A DNA stretch of 64,000 nt from Halopseudomonas yangmingensis (GTDB lineage Bacteria; Pseudomonadota; Gammaproteobacteria; Pseudomonadales; Pseudomonadaceae): the NCBI RefSeq assembly GCF_900114825.1, contig NZ_FOUI01000013.1:38994-102993 (forward strand), given 5' to 3'. Each line of letters begins with the position of its first letter. The stretch's first letter is position 1. A program made the position numbers and the translations under genes. Below the pieces are notes generated by a model. It was not told the DNA's origin. It made no database searches and saw nothing but the letters and a program-made list of their open reading frames with translations. This document shows, one piece after another, positions 19,513-33,283 of this stretch.

Positions 19513-20847
19513 ATGACCAAGAAACTTTATATCCAGACCCACGGCTGCCAGATGAACGAGTACGACAGCTCGCGCATGGCTGATCTGCTCGGTGAGCATC
19601 AGGCCATGGAGCTGACAGACAATCCGGATGAAGCCGACGTCATCCTGCTGAACACCTGCTCGATCCGCGAAAAGGCCCAGGAAAAGGTATTTTCCGAGCT
19701 GGGCCGCTGGCGACCGCTGAAGGACAAGAATCCCGAACTGATCATTGGTGTAGGCGGTTGCGTCGCCAGTCAGGAAGGCTCGGCGATCCGTGACCGTGCC
19801 AAGTATGTGGACGTGGTGTTCGGTCCGCAGACCTTGCACCGCCTGCCGGAAATGATCGACGCGGCGCGCAGCACCGGTCAGGCCCAGGTGGATGTGTCCT
19901 TCCCGGAAATCGAGAAGTTCGACCGCCTGCCGGAACCCCGGGTTGACGGGCCGACCGCCTTTGTCTCGGTGATGGAAGGCTGCAGCAAGTATTGCAGTTT
20001 CTGTGTGGTGCCCTATACCCGTGGCGAGGAAGTCAGCCGGCCGATCGAGGATGTACTGGCAGAGATCCGCCATCTGGCCGAGAACGGTGTGCGCGAGATC
20101 ACCCTGCTCGGCCAGAACGTCAATGGCTACCGCTTTGACGAGCACGACTTTGCCGACCTGCTGCATGCGGTGGCGGCGATCGACGGTATCGAGCGCATCC
20201 GCTATACCACCAGCCATCCGCTGGAATTTTCCGATGCGATCATCCAGGCCCACGCCGAGATCCCCAAGCTGGTGAAATACCTGCACCTGCCGGTGCAGTC
20301 GGGCTCGGACCGGGTGCTGGCTGGAATGAAGCGCAACCACACCGCGCTGGAATACAAGTCACGCATCCGCCGTCTGAAGGCAGCGGTGCCGGACATCGTG
20401 ATCAGTTCAGACTTCATTGTCGGCTTCCCCGGTGAAACCGACCGCGATTTCGAGCAGACCATGAAACTGATCGAGGACGTCGGTTTCGACTTCTCCTATT
20501 CGTTCATCTACAGCGCGCGCCCCGGCACGCCGGCCGCCGAACTGGCCGATGACACGCCGATGGAGGTGAAGAAGCAGCGCCTGCAGATCCTCCAGCAGCG
20601 CCTTAACCAGCAGGGCTTCGAAAATAGCCGGCGGATGGTTGGCAGCACCCAGCGCATTCTGGTGACCGACTTCTCGAAGAAGGACCCAGGCATGCTGCAG
20701 GGGCGCACCGAACACAACCGGGTAGTCAATTTCCGCAGTGACAACCCGGGCCTGATCGGCCAGTTCGTTGATGTCGAAATCGTCGAAGCACTGCCGCACT
20801 CCCTGCGTGGCCAGCTGGCATCCGCCAGTGCTGACATGCCTGCCTGA
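19513..20847 (+). CDS. miaB: tRNA-2-methylthio-N6-dimethylallyladenosine synthase MiaB
   Basis: A 444-residue radical-SAM methylthiotransferase that modifies i6A37 of tRNAs. The N-terminal UPF0004 domain begins [16 protein letters not shown] (C12), with the second and third cluster cysteines in LLNTCSIRE and VGGCVAS. The radical-SAM motif CSKYCSFC is at about C157, C161 and C164. A C-terminal TRAM domain is present. It is followed by phoH and ybeY as in other pseudomonads and E. coli. Confidence 0.97.
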   Translation: MTKKLYIQTHGCQMNEYDSSRMADLLGEHQAMELTDNPDEADVILLNTCSIREKAQEKVFSELGRWRPLKDKNPELIIGVGGCVASQEGSAIRDRAKYVDVVFGPQTLHRLPEMIDAARSTGQAQVDVSFPEIEKFDRLPEPRVDGPTAFVSVMEGCSKYCSFCVVPYTRGEEVSRPIEDVLAEIRHLAENGVREITLLGQNVNGYRFDEHDFADLLHAVAAIDGIERIRYTTSHPLEFSDAIIQAHAEIPKLVKYLHLPVQSGSDRVLAGMKRNHTALEYKSRIRRLKAAVPDIVISSDFIVGFPGETDRDFEQTMKLIEDVGFDFSYSFIYSARPGTPAAELADDTPMEVKKQRLQILQQRLNQQGFENSRRMVGSTQRILVTDFSKKDPGMLQGRTEHNRVVNFRSDNPGLIGQFVDVEIVEALPHSLRGQLASASADMPA

Positions 20848-20937
20848 GTCCTCAAGCACGACTGCCTGGCCGCTGCTACCGGCGGCTATGCAGCACGCTG
20901 CTGTCAGGCTATCCTTTCCTCCTTACTTTGCAGCCAC

Positions 20938-21978
20938 ATGGCGATCCGATCCCCCTTGAACGCATCACTGCACATACACAGCTTCACCATAGAACCCGTT
21001 GATTCCCGGCGTCTGGCCAGCCTCTGTGGCCAGTTTGACGAGCACCTGCTGCAGATCGGCAAGCGCCTGGGCATCGAAGTACGCAACCGCGGCAACCAGT
21101 TCGAACTGATCGGCGACAAGTCGCTGACCCAGTCGGCCGAGGCGGTACTGCGCCAGCTGTACCGCGAAACCCGCGGCAGTGCCGAGCTGACCCCGGAAAC
21201 CGTGCACCTGTTCCTGCAGGAATCGGGACTGGAAAACCTCAGCGACGCACTGCACGACCAGGATCCGCACAAGCCGCTGGTGCTGCGCACCAAGCGCATG
21301 ACCATCCAGCCGCGCGGCCCGAACCAGCAGAAGTACGTGCGCTCGATTCTCGACCACGACATCAATTTCGGCATCGGCCCGGCCGGCACCGGCAAAACCT
21401 ATCTGGCGGTGGCCTGTGCGGTGGATGCGCTGGAACGCGAGCAGATCCGCCGCATCCTGCTGGTACGCCCGGCCGTCGAGGCCGGCGAAAAGCTCGGCTT
21501 CCTGCCCGGCGACCTGTCGCAAAAGATCGATCCCTACCTGCGCCCCCTGTATGACGCCCTGTATGAAATGCTCGGTTTCGAGCAGGTGGCCAAGCTGATC
21601 GAGCGGCAGGTCATCGAGGTCGCGCCGCTGGCCTACATGCGCGGGCGCACCCTGAACAACAGCTTTATCATTCTCGACGAGAGCCAGAACACCACGGTCG
21701 AGCAGATGAAGATGTTCCTCACCCGTATCGGCTTCGGCTCTACTGCGGTGATTACCGGCGACACCACCCAGGTCGACCTGCCGCGCGGCACCCGTTCCGG
21801 CCTGCTGCATGTGATCGATGTACTGAAGGGTGTCAACGGCATCGGCTTTACTCACTTCAAGTCCAAGGATGTGGTGCGCCACCCGCTGGTTCAGCGCATC
21901 GTCGAGGCCTACGACCGCTTCGATCTGGCCCAGGAACAGGCCCGCGAGGAACGCCGGGGGCAACGCGATGACGCTTGA
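20938..21978 (+). CDS. ybeZ: PhoH-like ATPase (YbeZ)
   Basis: A 346-residue PhoH-family NTPase linked to RNA metabolism and the YbeY RNase. Walker A GPAGTGKT is near residue 147 and Walker [13 protein letters not shown] near 242. The start is uncertain: ATG at 20938 gives [11 protein letters not shown], whereas a TTG at 20956 ([10 protein letters not shown]) would match the N-terminus of Pseudomonas homologues. Its last 11 bases overlap the start of ybeY, supporting coupled translation and the known YbeZ-YbeY partnership. Confidence 0.93.
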   Translation: MAIRSPLNASLHIHSFTIEPVDSRRLASLCGQFDEHLLQIGKRLGIEVRNRGNQFELIGDKSLTQSAEAVLRQLYRETRGSAELTPETVHLFLQESGLENLSDALHDQDPHKPLVLRTKRMTIQPRGPNQQKYVRSILDHDINFGIGPAGTGKTYLAVACAVDALEREQIRRILLVRPAVEAGEKLGFLPGDLSQKIDPYLRPLYDALYEMLGFEQVAKLIERQVIEVAPLAYMRGRTLNNSFIILDESQNTTVEQMKMFLTRIGFGSTAVITGDTTQVDLPRGTRSGLLHVIDVLKGVNGIGFTHFKSKDVVRHPLVQRIVEAYDRFDLAQEQAREERRGQRDDA

Positions 21979-22441
21979 TCTGGATATCCAGCGCGCCTGC
22001 GAGCTGACACCGCAGCCGGACGACGAGAGCTTCATACGCTGGGCCAGTCTGGCCCTGCGTGAAAAACCCGGACAGGAACTGACCATCCGCCTGGTAGATG
22101 CCGAGGAAAGCCGCACGCTGAATCGCGATTACCGCGGCAAGGACCAGCCGACCAACGTGCTGTCCTTCCCTGCCGAGTTGCCCCCGGAGCTCGATATCCC
22201 GCTGCTTGGCGATCTGGTCATCTGCGTGCCGGTGGTCAACCAAGAAGCCGCCGAGCAGCACAAGCTACCCGAGGCACACTGGGCCCATATGGTGATTCAC
22301 GGATGCCTGCACCTGCTGGATTACGACCACATCGAGGATGCCGACGCCGACGTCATGGAAGCTCTGGAAGTTCGCCTGCTGGCCGAGCTGGGCTTCCCCG
22401 ACCCCTATGCCAACCACGAAGAGTCAGCCACCCATGAGTGA
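21968..22441 (+). CDS. ybeY: Endoribonuclease YbeY
   Basis: A 157-residue metal-dependent RNase needed for 16S rRNA 3' maturation. The zinc motif [11 protein letters not shown] has its histidines at 111, 115 and 121. [18 protein letters not shown] is the second family signature. The ATG at 21968 overlaps the phoH-like gene by 11 bases; the longer frame from 21830 is only an out-of-gene extension. Its stop overlaps the next start (ATGAGTGA). Confidence 0.96.
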   Translation: MTLDLDIQRACELTPQPDDESFIRWASLALREKPGQELTIRLVDAEESRTLNRDYRGKDQPTNVLSFPAELPPELDIPLLGDLVICVPVVNQEAAEQHKLPEAHWAHMVIHGCLHLLDYDHIEDADADVMEALEVRLLAELGFPDPYANHEESATHE

Positions 22442-23273
22442 AGATCGATCGAGCAGCGGACAGAGATCCTGGCTGGAACGACTTGCCCAGGCCTTTGTCC
22501 ACGAACCCCAGAATCGCCAGGAACTGCTCGATGTCCTGCGCGAGGCTCACCAGAACGAAGTTCTGGATATCGAGGCACTGAGCATCATCGAGGGCGCACT
22601 GCAGGTGTCTGACATGCAGGTGCGCGACATAATGGTGCCGCGCTCACAGATGACCACTATCAAGGCCTGCCAGAGCCCGCGCGAATTCCTGCCGGCAGTG
22701 ATCGAGGCCGCGCACTCGCGCTATCCGGTGATCGGCGAAAGCATCGACGAGGTACTCGGCATACTGTTGGCCAAGGACCTGCTGCCGCTGGTGCTGGAAG
22801 CCGACTGCGAGCGTTTCAACCTCAAGGAAGTGCTGCGCCCGGCCACCTTCGTACCGGAATCCAAACGCCTCAACGTGCTGCTTCGCGAGTTCCGTGCCAA
22901 CCGCAACCATATGGCCATCGTCATCGATGAGTATGGTGGGGTATCGGGGCTGGTGACCATCGAGGACGTACTGGAACAGATCGTCGGCGACATCGAAGAT
23001 GAACACGATGTGGATGACGACAGCTTTATCAAGCCACTACCCAGCGGCGACTTCCTGGTCAAAGGGCTGACCCCGATCGAGGACTTCAACGAGCATTTCG
23101 ACAGCGGCTTCTCCGACGAGGAGTTCGATACCGTCGGCGGCCTGGTGGCCAACGCCTTCGGTCATCTGCCCAAGCGCAACGAGGTAGTTGAACTGCAAGG
23201 GCTGCGCATCCGCGTGCTGAATGCCGACAGCCGCCGGGTACACCTGCTGCGTATCACCCTGATCAATCAGTGA
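22434..23273 (+). CDS. corC: CorC/HlyC-family CBS-domain protein
   Basis: A 279-residue protein with two CBS domains (about residues 70-185, starting at [11 protein letters not shown]) and a C-terminal CorC/HlyC transporter-associated domain with [20 protein letters not shown]. It has been linked to magnesium/cobalt efflux and lies before lnt in many gammaproteobacteria. The start at 22434 overlaps the ybeY stop by eight bases. No membrane segment is present, so it acts as a cytoplasmic, adenosine-nucleotide-binding partner. Confidence 0.93.
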   Translation: MSEDRSSSGQRSWLERLAQAFVHEPQNRQELLDVLREAHQNEVLDIEALSIIEGALQVSDMQVRDIMVPRSQMTTIKACQSPREFLPAVIEAAHSRYPVIGESIDEVLGILLAKDLLPLVLEADCERFNLKEVLRPATFVPESKRLNVLLREFRANRNHMAIVIDEYGGVSGLVTIEDVLEQIVGDIEDEHDVDDDSFIKPLPSGDFLVKGLTPIEDFNEHFDSGFSDEEFDTVGGLVANAFGHLPKRNEVVELQGLRIRVLNADSRRVHLLRITLINQ

Positions 23274-24777
23274 TTCAATGAACATGCTGCCACACAGCCT
23301 TGCCAACCGCCTGCTCGGCCCCGGCTGGCCGGGCCACCTGCTGGCCCTGCTGGCTGGCGCCCTGACCACCCTGGGGCTGGCGCCCTTCGGCCTGTGGCCG
23401 TTCAGCCTGCTGGGCATTGCCCTGCTCTACCTTGGCCTGCGTGCCCTGAATCCGCGCCAGGCACTGTTGCGCGGCTGGCTATGGGGTATGGGCCAGTTTG
23501 CCGGCGGTGTGCACTGGGTGTATGTCAGCATGCATGTGCATGGCGACGCCCCGCCGCTGCTGGCTGGACTGCTGACCGCCGGCTTTGTCGCCGGACTGGC
23601 GCTACTGGTCGCCGGCAGCGCCTGGCTGTGGGCACGCTGGTTACGACCAGCCCGGGCCGGCTGGCTATCCGCAGGCGCCTTTGCCGGTCTGTGGCTGTTG
23701 CAGGAAATGTTCCGCAGCTGGTTCCTTACCGGCTTTCCCTGGCTGCACCTGGGCTATGCCCATACCGACAGCTGGCTGGCCGGCTGGGCGCCGCTGGGCG
23801 GCGTCTGGCTGCTCAGTCTGATCAGTGTCCTGGTCGCCTGTCTGCTGGCAGAACGTCAGGTCTGGCAGAGGCGCAGCGACGCACTGGGCGCGGTCACACT
23901 GCTGGTCGTGCTGTGGGGCGGTGGCTGGGCCCTGCAAGCCATCGACTGGACCCGCCCGGCCGGCGAGCCACTCAGTGTCACCCTGATCCAGGCCGATGTG
24001 TCGCAATCACGCAAGTGGGACCCGCAGCACATCGACGAGACCCTGCGGCGTTACCGCGACCTCAGCTATGCAGCACAACCTACCGACCTTATGGTCTGGT
24101 CGGAAACAGCGGTACCGGTGCTGCTCAGCCAGTCACTGGACTTTGTTCAGGCGATTGCCGGCAACCTGGAACAACAGGGCACCACACTGATCACCGGAAT
24201 ACCGGTGGATGATCGCGCTGCCGACGGACGACTGCTGATCTACAACGGCATCATGGTCGCTGGCAGCCAGCCCGGCCTGTATCTGAAACACAAGCTGGTG
24301 CCCTTTGGTGAGTACGTGCCGCTGGAGGACTGGCTGCGCGGCCTGATCGCGTTTTTCGACCTGCCCATGTCGAGTTTTTCCCGTGGCGGCGCTGATCAGT
24401 CACCACTGCATGCCGCGGGCTACCGGCTGGCACCCTATATCTGCTACGAAGTGGTCTATCCGGACTTTGCCGCGCGCCTGGCAGCCAACAGTGAACTGCT
24501 GATCACCATCAGCAACGATACCTGGTTCGGCGCCTCGATCGGCCCGCTGCAGCATCTGCAAATGGCCCGTATGCGTGCCCTGGAAAGCGGGCGCTGGATG
24601 ATTCGCGGCACCAACAACGGGGTTACCGCGCTGATCGACCACAAGGGTCGCATCAGCGCAGAACTGCCGCAATTTCGCATTGATGTGCTGCAGGGCCAAG
24701 TGGAACCACGCCAGGGTCTGACACCCTGGCTGCGCTGGGGAAGCCTGCCTGTCTTGCTGCTGGCGTTGGCGCTGCTG

Positions 24778-27813
<3,036 letters not shown>

Positions 27814-27827
27814 ACAGGAAAGGATCC

Positions 27828-28370
27828 ATGACAACCACCAGACTGCGTCAACTGCCAGCCATTGCTGCCCTGGGTCTGAGCCTGGCAATTGCCGGCTGCG
27901 GCTTTCAGTTGCGGGGCACTGCGGTCAACGAGGTCAATCTCCGGCAACTCCACGTAGTCAGCCAGGATAGCCATAGCGAACTGGCCGAGCAGCTGCGTGA
28001 ACGTCTGCGCAACGACGGCGTACAGCTTGGTAGTGCAGCGCCCTGGCATCTGCAGTTGATCGAGGAACGCTGGAACAGCCGTACCCTGGCACGGGCCAAC
28101 CGCAACAGCACGACCGAGCGCGAGCTGGAACTGGTGGTGCGCTACGCCCTGTCAAACACTCAGGGCGACGTGCTGCTCGGCCCCGACCAGCTGTCGGTCC
28201 AACGCATACTGCTGGTTGATGGCAACAACTTCACTGCGGTAGACGAGGAAGAGCAGATGTTGCGCCGGGAAATGCGTAACGACCTGCTGCAGCAGCTTAA
28301 CCTGCGCTTGTCACGCCTGGATGAGCAGGAACTGCAACGCCGTCAGCGTGACGCCGAAGCCAGCCGCTAG
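27828..28370 (+). CDS. lptE: LPS-assembly lipoprotein LptE
   Basis: A 180-residue outer-membrane lipoprotein that plugs the LptD barrel for LPS insertion. The lipobox LAIAGC is followed by GFQLRG, the classic LptE start. The segment VRYALSNTQGDVLLGPDQLSVQRILLVDGN and the RREMRNDLLQQLNLRLSRL helix fit the family. It lies between leuS and holA, as in E. coli and pseudomonads. Confidence 0.93.
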   Translation: MTTTRLRQLPAIAALGLSLAIAGCGFQLRGTAVNEVNLRQLHVVSQDSHSELAEQLRERLRNDGVQLGSAAPWHLQLIEERWNSRTLARANRNSTTERELELVVRYALSNTQGDVLLGPDQLSVQRILLVDGNNFTAVDEEEQMLRREMRNDLLQQLNLRLSRLDEQELQRRQRDAEASR

Positions 28371-28373
28371 GCC

Positions 28374-29402
28374 ATGAAGACCGCGCAGAACCAGTTACAG
28401 CGCCAGTTGGAACAACCTCTGGCGCCAGTCTGGATAGTCAGTGGCGATGAGCCGCTGTTGTGCGCCGAAGCCAGCGACAGCATCCGCGCAGCCTGCCGCA
28501 AGGCCGGTTGCGAGGAACGCGAAGTATATGACGTTGACCAGCATTTTGATTGGGGCCGACTGCACAGCGCGGGCCACAGCCTGTCCTTGTTTGCCTCGCA
28601 GCGACTTATCGAGCTGCGTATACCTTCAGGAAAACCCGGCGACCAGGGTAACCGCGCCCTGCTGGAATGGCTTGAGCAGCCGCCGCAGGACACCTACCTG
28701 CTGATCAACCTGCCCAAACTGGACGCCAGCACCCAGAAAACCAAGTGGGCCAAGAGCCTGATCGAGCATCAATGCAGCCGTTTTGTGCAGATATGGCCGG
28801 TTGATGCCAGTCAACTGCCTGAATGGATACGCAACCGGCTGGGCAGTGCGGGGTTACAGGCCTCACCCGAGGTGATAGAGCTGCTGGTGAACCGGGTCGA
28901 GGGCAACCTGCTGGCTGCGGCACAAGAAATCGAAAAGCTGCGACTGTTCAGCACCAGCAATGTGCTTGAACTCGAAGCTGTTACCCAGCAGGTAGCCGAC
29001 AGCGCCCGCTTTGACGTATTCAACCTGATAGATGCCCTGCTACAGGGTCAGCCGGCACATGCCCTGCGCATTCTTCAGGGGCTTCGCAGCGAAGGCGTGG
29101 CGGCACCGGTCGTGCTTTGGGCATTGGGCCGGGAACTGCGTAGCCTCGCAGCAATGGCCCACGAGCTCTCCCGCGGCATCCCGCAGGAGCGGGTATTCTC
29201 CAGCCAGCGCCCGCCAATATGGGACAAGCGCAAGCCACTGCTCGCCAAGGCTCTGGCCAGACACCCGGCTGAATACTGGGAAAACTGGCTGCAACTGGCT
29301 CAGCAGGCCGACGAACAGATCAAGGGCCAGCAACCCGGCGACGCCTGGGACAGCATGACGCTGCTGACCGCCCAAGCCAGCGGACTCCGCCTCTCTCTCT
29401 AG
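28374..29402 (+). CDS. holA: DNA polymerase III delta subunit HolA
   Basis: A 342-residue clamp-loader subunit that opens the beta clamp. Family segments are VWIVSGDEPLLCAEASDSIRA near the start, LIELRIPSGKPG, YLLINLPKLDAST, VELLVNRVEGNLLAAAQEIEKL-like sequence near 165-185 and FDVFNLIDALLQG. It follows lptE by 3 bp. A strong terminator hairpin lies 50 bp beyond its stop. Confidence 0.94.
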   Translation: MKTAQNQLQRQLEQPLAPVWIVSGDEPLLCAEASDSIRAACRKAGCEEREVYDVDQHFDWGRLHSAGHSLSLFASQRLIELRIPSGKPGDQGNRALLEWLEQPPQDTYLLINLPKLDASTQKTKWAKSLIEHQCSRFVQIWPVDASQLPEWIRNRLGSAGLQASPEVIELLVNRVEGNLLAAAQEIEKLRLFSTSNVLELEAVTQQVADSARFDVFNLIDALLQGQPAHALRILQGLRSEGVAAPVVLWALGRELRSLAAMAHELSRGIPQERVFSSQRPPIWDKRKPLLAKALARHPAEYWENWLQLAQQADEQIKGQQPGDAWDSMTLLTAQASGLRLSL

Positions 29403-29448
29403 CTACGCCTCTCTCTAACTTGTTGCCTGCCGCTTGCCGCTTGCAACT

Positions 29449-29483
29449 AAAAAAGGCCGCCTGATTGCTCAGGCGGCCTTTTT
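29449..29483. terminator. Bidirectional Rho-independent terminator
   Basis: A 10-bp GC-rich stem, ggccgcctga/tcaggcggcc (29455-29464 and 29469-29478), with loop ttgc. It is flanked by A-run on the left and T-run on the right. It separates the convergent holA and RND transporter genes and can terminate both. Confidence 0.9.
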
Positions 29484-29497
29484 ACTGGACTACAACC

Positions 29498-31843
29498 TTA
29501 CTGACGCAGTTTTTCCGGACGAATCAGGAAACGCGCCAGGGCTGGCAGCAGCCACAGGGCTCCAAACATGTTCCAGAGGAACATGAAGGTCAGCAGGATA
29601 CCCATGTCAGCCTGGAACTTGATGGCCGAGAAGATCCAGGTCGCCACGCCGATTGCCAGGGTGAAGCCGGTGAAGGTTACCGCCTTACCGGTGGTCTTCA
29701 GGGTTTCATAGTAGGCTTCCTGCAGCGGCAGGCCCTGACGCAAGTAGGTCTCCAGTCGACTGTAGATATAGATGCCATAGTCAACACCGATACCCACACC
29801 CAGCGCGATTACCGGCAGGGTTGCCACCTTGACGCCAATACCGAGGAACGCCATCAGCGCGTTGGCCAGGACCGACGTCAGCGCCAGCGGGATGATGATA
29901 CAGAGCACCGCACGGATTGAGCGGAAAGTAACCAGACACATCAATATCACCACCGCATACACGGTCAGCAACATCTTGGTCTGCGACTTCTCAATCACCA
30001 CGTTGGTTGCCGCTTCGATACCGGCATTACCGGCAGCCAGCTTGAACTCCATGGTCTCGGTGTTGTATTGGGCAGCAAACTCTTCAACTGCGTCGGTAGC
30101 ACGCTTGAGGGTGTCTGCCTTGTGGTCGTTGAGGAACACCATAACCGGGGCCAGCGAGCAGTCCGAGTTGAACATGCCGGACGGTGCACGGCTGATCGCG
30201 TTGTTCAGGTTGTCCTGGTTACGCGACAGGCCCTGCCACTTCAGGTTGCCCTCGTTGTTGCCCATGATGACCTGTTTGGCGACGGTCACCAGCGACACGG
30301 CCGACTGCACACCCTCCACGTTAACCATCTTCCATTCCAGCTGATCGATGGTATCCATGGTTTCGTGGGCAGAGCACATCTCGCTCGGCGTTTTGACCAT
30401 CACTACCAGCACATCGGAACTGGTCGAGTAATTGCTGATGATGAAATCATTGTCCAGGTTGTAACGGGAGTCAGCACGCAACTCCGGCGCACCCGGATCA
30501 AGGTCACCGATCTGCACCTTCTGGCCGTGCCAGATACCGAAGGCGAAGGCCAGAATGGCCAGCACCACGGAAATCGGCGCCACGGTCGGATGGGCAAACT
30601 TGGACACCAGCAACCAGGTGGTCTGTGGACGCGAAGACTGCTCGCGCTTGCGCTCGATCGCACGGCGACTGATACCGATATAGGACATCAGGATCGGCAG
30701 CAGGATCAGGTTGGTCAGGATGATCACACCCACACCCACCGAGGCAGCAATACCGAGCTCGCGGATTACCTCGATCTCGATCAGCAGCAGGGTCATGAAG
30801 CCCACGGCATCCGATACCAGCGCCACGATGCCCGGAATGTACAGCGAGCGGAAGGCGCGCCGGGCAGCGCTGTTGGCATCATGTGCGGTGATCGCCTCAA
30901 CGGCCATGGCGTTGATGATCTGTACGCCGTGCGAGATACCGATGGCGAATACCAGGAAGGGCACCAGGATCGAGTAGGGATCCAGACCAAAGCCCATGGT
31001 GCGCAGCAGGCCCAACTGCCAAACCACCGCAATCACCGAGCACACCAGAGTGGTCAGCGAACTCTTCAGGCAGCGGGTAAACAACAGCAGCAGGACAAAG
31101 GTGATCAGCAGCGCGCCACCGAAGAACAGCACTACCTTGATGATACCTTCGATCAGGTCACCGACCTTCTTGGCAAAACCGACGATATGGATGCTGATGT
31201 TGTCCGTCTGGAACTCATCGCGGATTTTTGCTTCCAGCAGACGCGAGAATTCGCCGTAGTCGAGCCGGATCTGCTCGCTCTGGTTTTCCGGATTCGGATA
31301 GGTTTCCTGCAGCGGCACTTCAATGATCGACGACTTGAAGTTGTTAGCCACCAGTCGACCGATTTCACCAGACTTGAGTACGTTCTCACGCAGCTCTTCC
31401 AGCTGGTCTTCGGTGACATAGGAAGGCTGGTTGGCCACAGGGCCACCATCGAAACCGTATTCCGTTACCGCCGTCCAGCGCACGTTGGGCGTCCACAGCG
31501 AGCGCATGTTGGAGCGGTCAACGCCGGGCAGGAAGAACACTTCGTCGTTGATCTTTTTCAGCGCTTCCATGTACTCGGTGGAGAAAATATCGCCATCCTT
31601 GATGGCCACCGCAATACGAATGGAGTTGCCGAGGTTGGCCAGGTCATCCTGGTGCTCGATCATGTTGACGATATAGGGGTGCTTGAGAGGAATCATCTTC
31701 TCGAAGCTGGTATCCGGCTTGACCTGGGCCGCCTGGTAGGCAAAAAACAGGGTCAGCAGGGAGAACAACAGCAGCACGAAACTTCTGTTGGTAAAAATCA
31801 ACCGCTCGACGAATGGCGCGGTTTCCTGATGATGCTTGGACAT
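29498..31843 (-). CDS. RND/MMPL-family membrane transporter
   Basis: A 781-residue inner-membrane permease of the RND superfamily (MMPL or hopanoid-type branch). It has an N-terminal transmembrane helix, a large periplasmic loop, a cluster of five or six helices (about residues 230-400), then a second loop and helix cluster. The repeated sterol-sensing-like segments LVPFLVFAIGISHGVQIINAMAVEA and VIALGVGIGVDYGIYIYSRLE are typical. No TolC or membrane-fusion partner is nearby. The YCF48-like gene lies 29 bp upstream in the same direction, so the two are likely co-expressed. The substrate is unknown; lipids or hydrophobic compounds are a guess from the family. Confidence 0.85.
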   Translation of the reverse strand: MSKHHQETAPFVERLIFTNRSFVLLLFSLLTLFFAYQAAQVKPDTSFEKMIPLKHPYIVNMIEHQDDLANLGNSIRIAVAIKDGDIFSTEYMEALKKINDEVFFLPGVDRSNMRSLWTPNVRWTAVTEYGFDGGPVANQPSYVTEDQLEELRENVLKSGEIGRLVANNFKSSIIEVPLQETYPNPENQSEQIRLDYGEFSRLLEAKIRDEFQTDNISIHIVGFAKKVGDLIEGIIKVVLFFGGALLITFVLLLLFTRCLKSSLTTLVCSVIAVVWQLGLLRTMGFGLDPYSILVPFLVFAIGISHGVQIINAMAVEAITAHDANSAARRAFRSLYIPGIVALVSDAVGFMTLLLIEIEVIRELGIAASVGVGVIILTNLILLPILMSYIGISRRAIERKREQSSRPQTTWLLVSKFAHPTVAPISVVLAILAFAFGIWHGQKVQIGDLDPGAPELRADSRYNLDNDFIISNYSTSSDVLVVMVKTPSEMCSAHETMDTIDQLEWKMVNVEGVQSAVSLVTVAKQVIMGNNEGNLKWQGLSRNQDNLNNAISRAPSGMFNSDCSLAPVMVFLNDHKADTLKRATDAVEEFAAQYNTETMEFKLAAGNAGIEAATNVVIEKSQTKMLLTVYAVVILMCLVTFRSIRAVLCIIIPLALTSVLANALMAFLGIGVKVATLPVIALGVGIGVDYGIYIYSRLETYLRQGLPLQEAYYETLKTTGKAVTFTGFTLAIGVATWIFSAIKFQADMGILLTFMFLWNMFGALWLLPALARFLIRPEKLRQ

Positions 31844-31872
31844 CCAGTTTCTCCTGGCGCTTGGTATTGTTG

Positions 31873-32997
31873 TCAGTTGGCTGCGGGCAGGCCCTGGGCG
31901 TCAGCACGCTGGGCTCCACGCTGACCGAGCAGCAGCAGGCTGCCATCTGCCAGCGGCTTGGCATTGGCCAGCGCTTGCCGGTCGCTGCGTACGACCACTT
32001 CGAAGCTGCGGCCAGCATCATTGCTCACCGCCACGGCGCCACCCAGTCCGACCACCACCAGGCGGCCATCAGGCGAATAGTGTCCACCGGACAGGGTAGC
32101 CTCAAGCGGGCCATTGCCGGGTGTATTGAGCTCGACCTGCTCCCAGCTGTCGCCGAAATCAGTCGAACGGAACATATTGCCACGCAGACCCCAGGCAAAT
32201 ACCTCGCCGGCACGGCTGGTGCCGGTTACACCGAACAGGGAGCCGTCATAGGGCAGGTCTTCAATGGTTTCCCAGCTGTCGCCGAAATCAGCGGAGCGGT
32301 ACATGGTGCCCATCTCGCCAACCAGGAACAGGCCGGTACGAGGGATAGCCGCCAGCGCGCTGTAGTGGAATCCATCCGGGTTATCAACGTCGAAAGAGAC
32401 GTCATCCCAGGTTTCGCCGCCATCATCGGTACGCAGCATCAAACCATAGGCACCCACGGCAAAGCCGGTACTGGCATCACGGAACCAGACATCCATCAAC
32501 GGACGCTCAAGCAGTTCTTCGACTTCTTCGGGATCATCCAGGGTCGGGTCGCGATACTGAATAACCCAGCTCTGACCACCATTATTGCTATGCAGGATCA
32601 GCGAATCGTGACCTACCGCCCAACCGTGCTTTTCGTCAACGAAATACACTGAAGTCAGTATCTGGCGCACCGGTGAGGGGGACTGGGTCCAGGTTTTGCC
32701 GTTGTCGTCAGACAACACGATATGGCCACGGGTGCCAACGGCAACCAGTCGCTCGCCGACTTTGGCTACATCCAGCAGCAGCGTGCGGCTGGACAGCGGC
32801 GACATCATTGCAGGCTCGACATCGACATTGAGGCCTTGAGCCTGAACCACAGCAGCAGGCAGACAGGCCAGCGAAGTGGCCAGGCCCAGCGTTGTGATGA
32901 GTCGACGTGAGAGTGTCGAAATACGTCCGTTACATGGCTTGCATGACAGGCTTGACTGAGCCAAGGATGGAGCGTGCCGCTCAGTGGGCTCGCGCAT
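31873..32997 (-). CDS. Exported YCF48/BNR beta-propeller-type protein
   Basis: A 374-residue product with a signal-like segment (LITTLGLATSLACLPAAVVQAQG, after an N-terminal extension of about 35 residues). BNR/sialidase-type repeats recur with the pattern S-x-D-x-G-x-T-W: LSDDNGKTW, HSNNGGQSW, RTDDGGETW, RSADFGDSW and RSTDFGDSW. The repeats predict a propeller in the periplasm or outer face. The start at 32997 is chosen for the GGGGGAAAGG site just upstream. Such proteins occur next to RND permeases in pseudomonads and may act as their periplasmic partners. Confidence 0.82.
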   Translation of the reverse strand: MREPTERHAPSLAQSSLSCKPCNGRISTLSRRLITTLGLATSLACLPAAVVQAQGLNVDVEPAMMSPLSSRTLLLDVAKVGERLVAVGTRGHIVLSDDNGKTWTQSPSPVRQILTSVYFVDEKHGWAVGHDSLILHSNNGGQSWVIQYRDPTLDDPEEVEELLERPLMDVWFRDASTGFAVGAYGLMLRTDDGGETWDDVSFDVDNPDGFHYSALAAIPRTGLFLVGEMGTMYRSADFGDSWETIEDLPYDGSLFGVTGTSRAGEVFAWGLRGNMFRSTDFGDSWEQVELNTPGNGPLEATLSGGHYSPDGRLVVVGLGGAVAVSNDAGRSFEVVVRSDRQALANAKPLADGSLLLLGQRGAQRADAQGLPAAN

Positions 32998-33283
32998 ACA
33001 CCTTTCCCCCTTATTCTTATAGGTATCCTGCAGGTTGCAGGAGATACGTGTTGTTGCGCCGCACACACCCCGCAGGGGGCTGCCGGGCGGCACGCAGACT
33101 GCCCAATACTAACGGGGTTTTGACAATGCTGCCAACGGGCCGCCGTTATCTTTTGTTAATCATTCGAGTGATAACCAGCCGTTGACAGCATCGTCTGCCA
33201 TGCGATGAACAGACTTTGGAGCTGAAAAAACGAATCCTGATTCAACCTTCTGTACGGCACACCATCAGGCAAATACGCATTAC

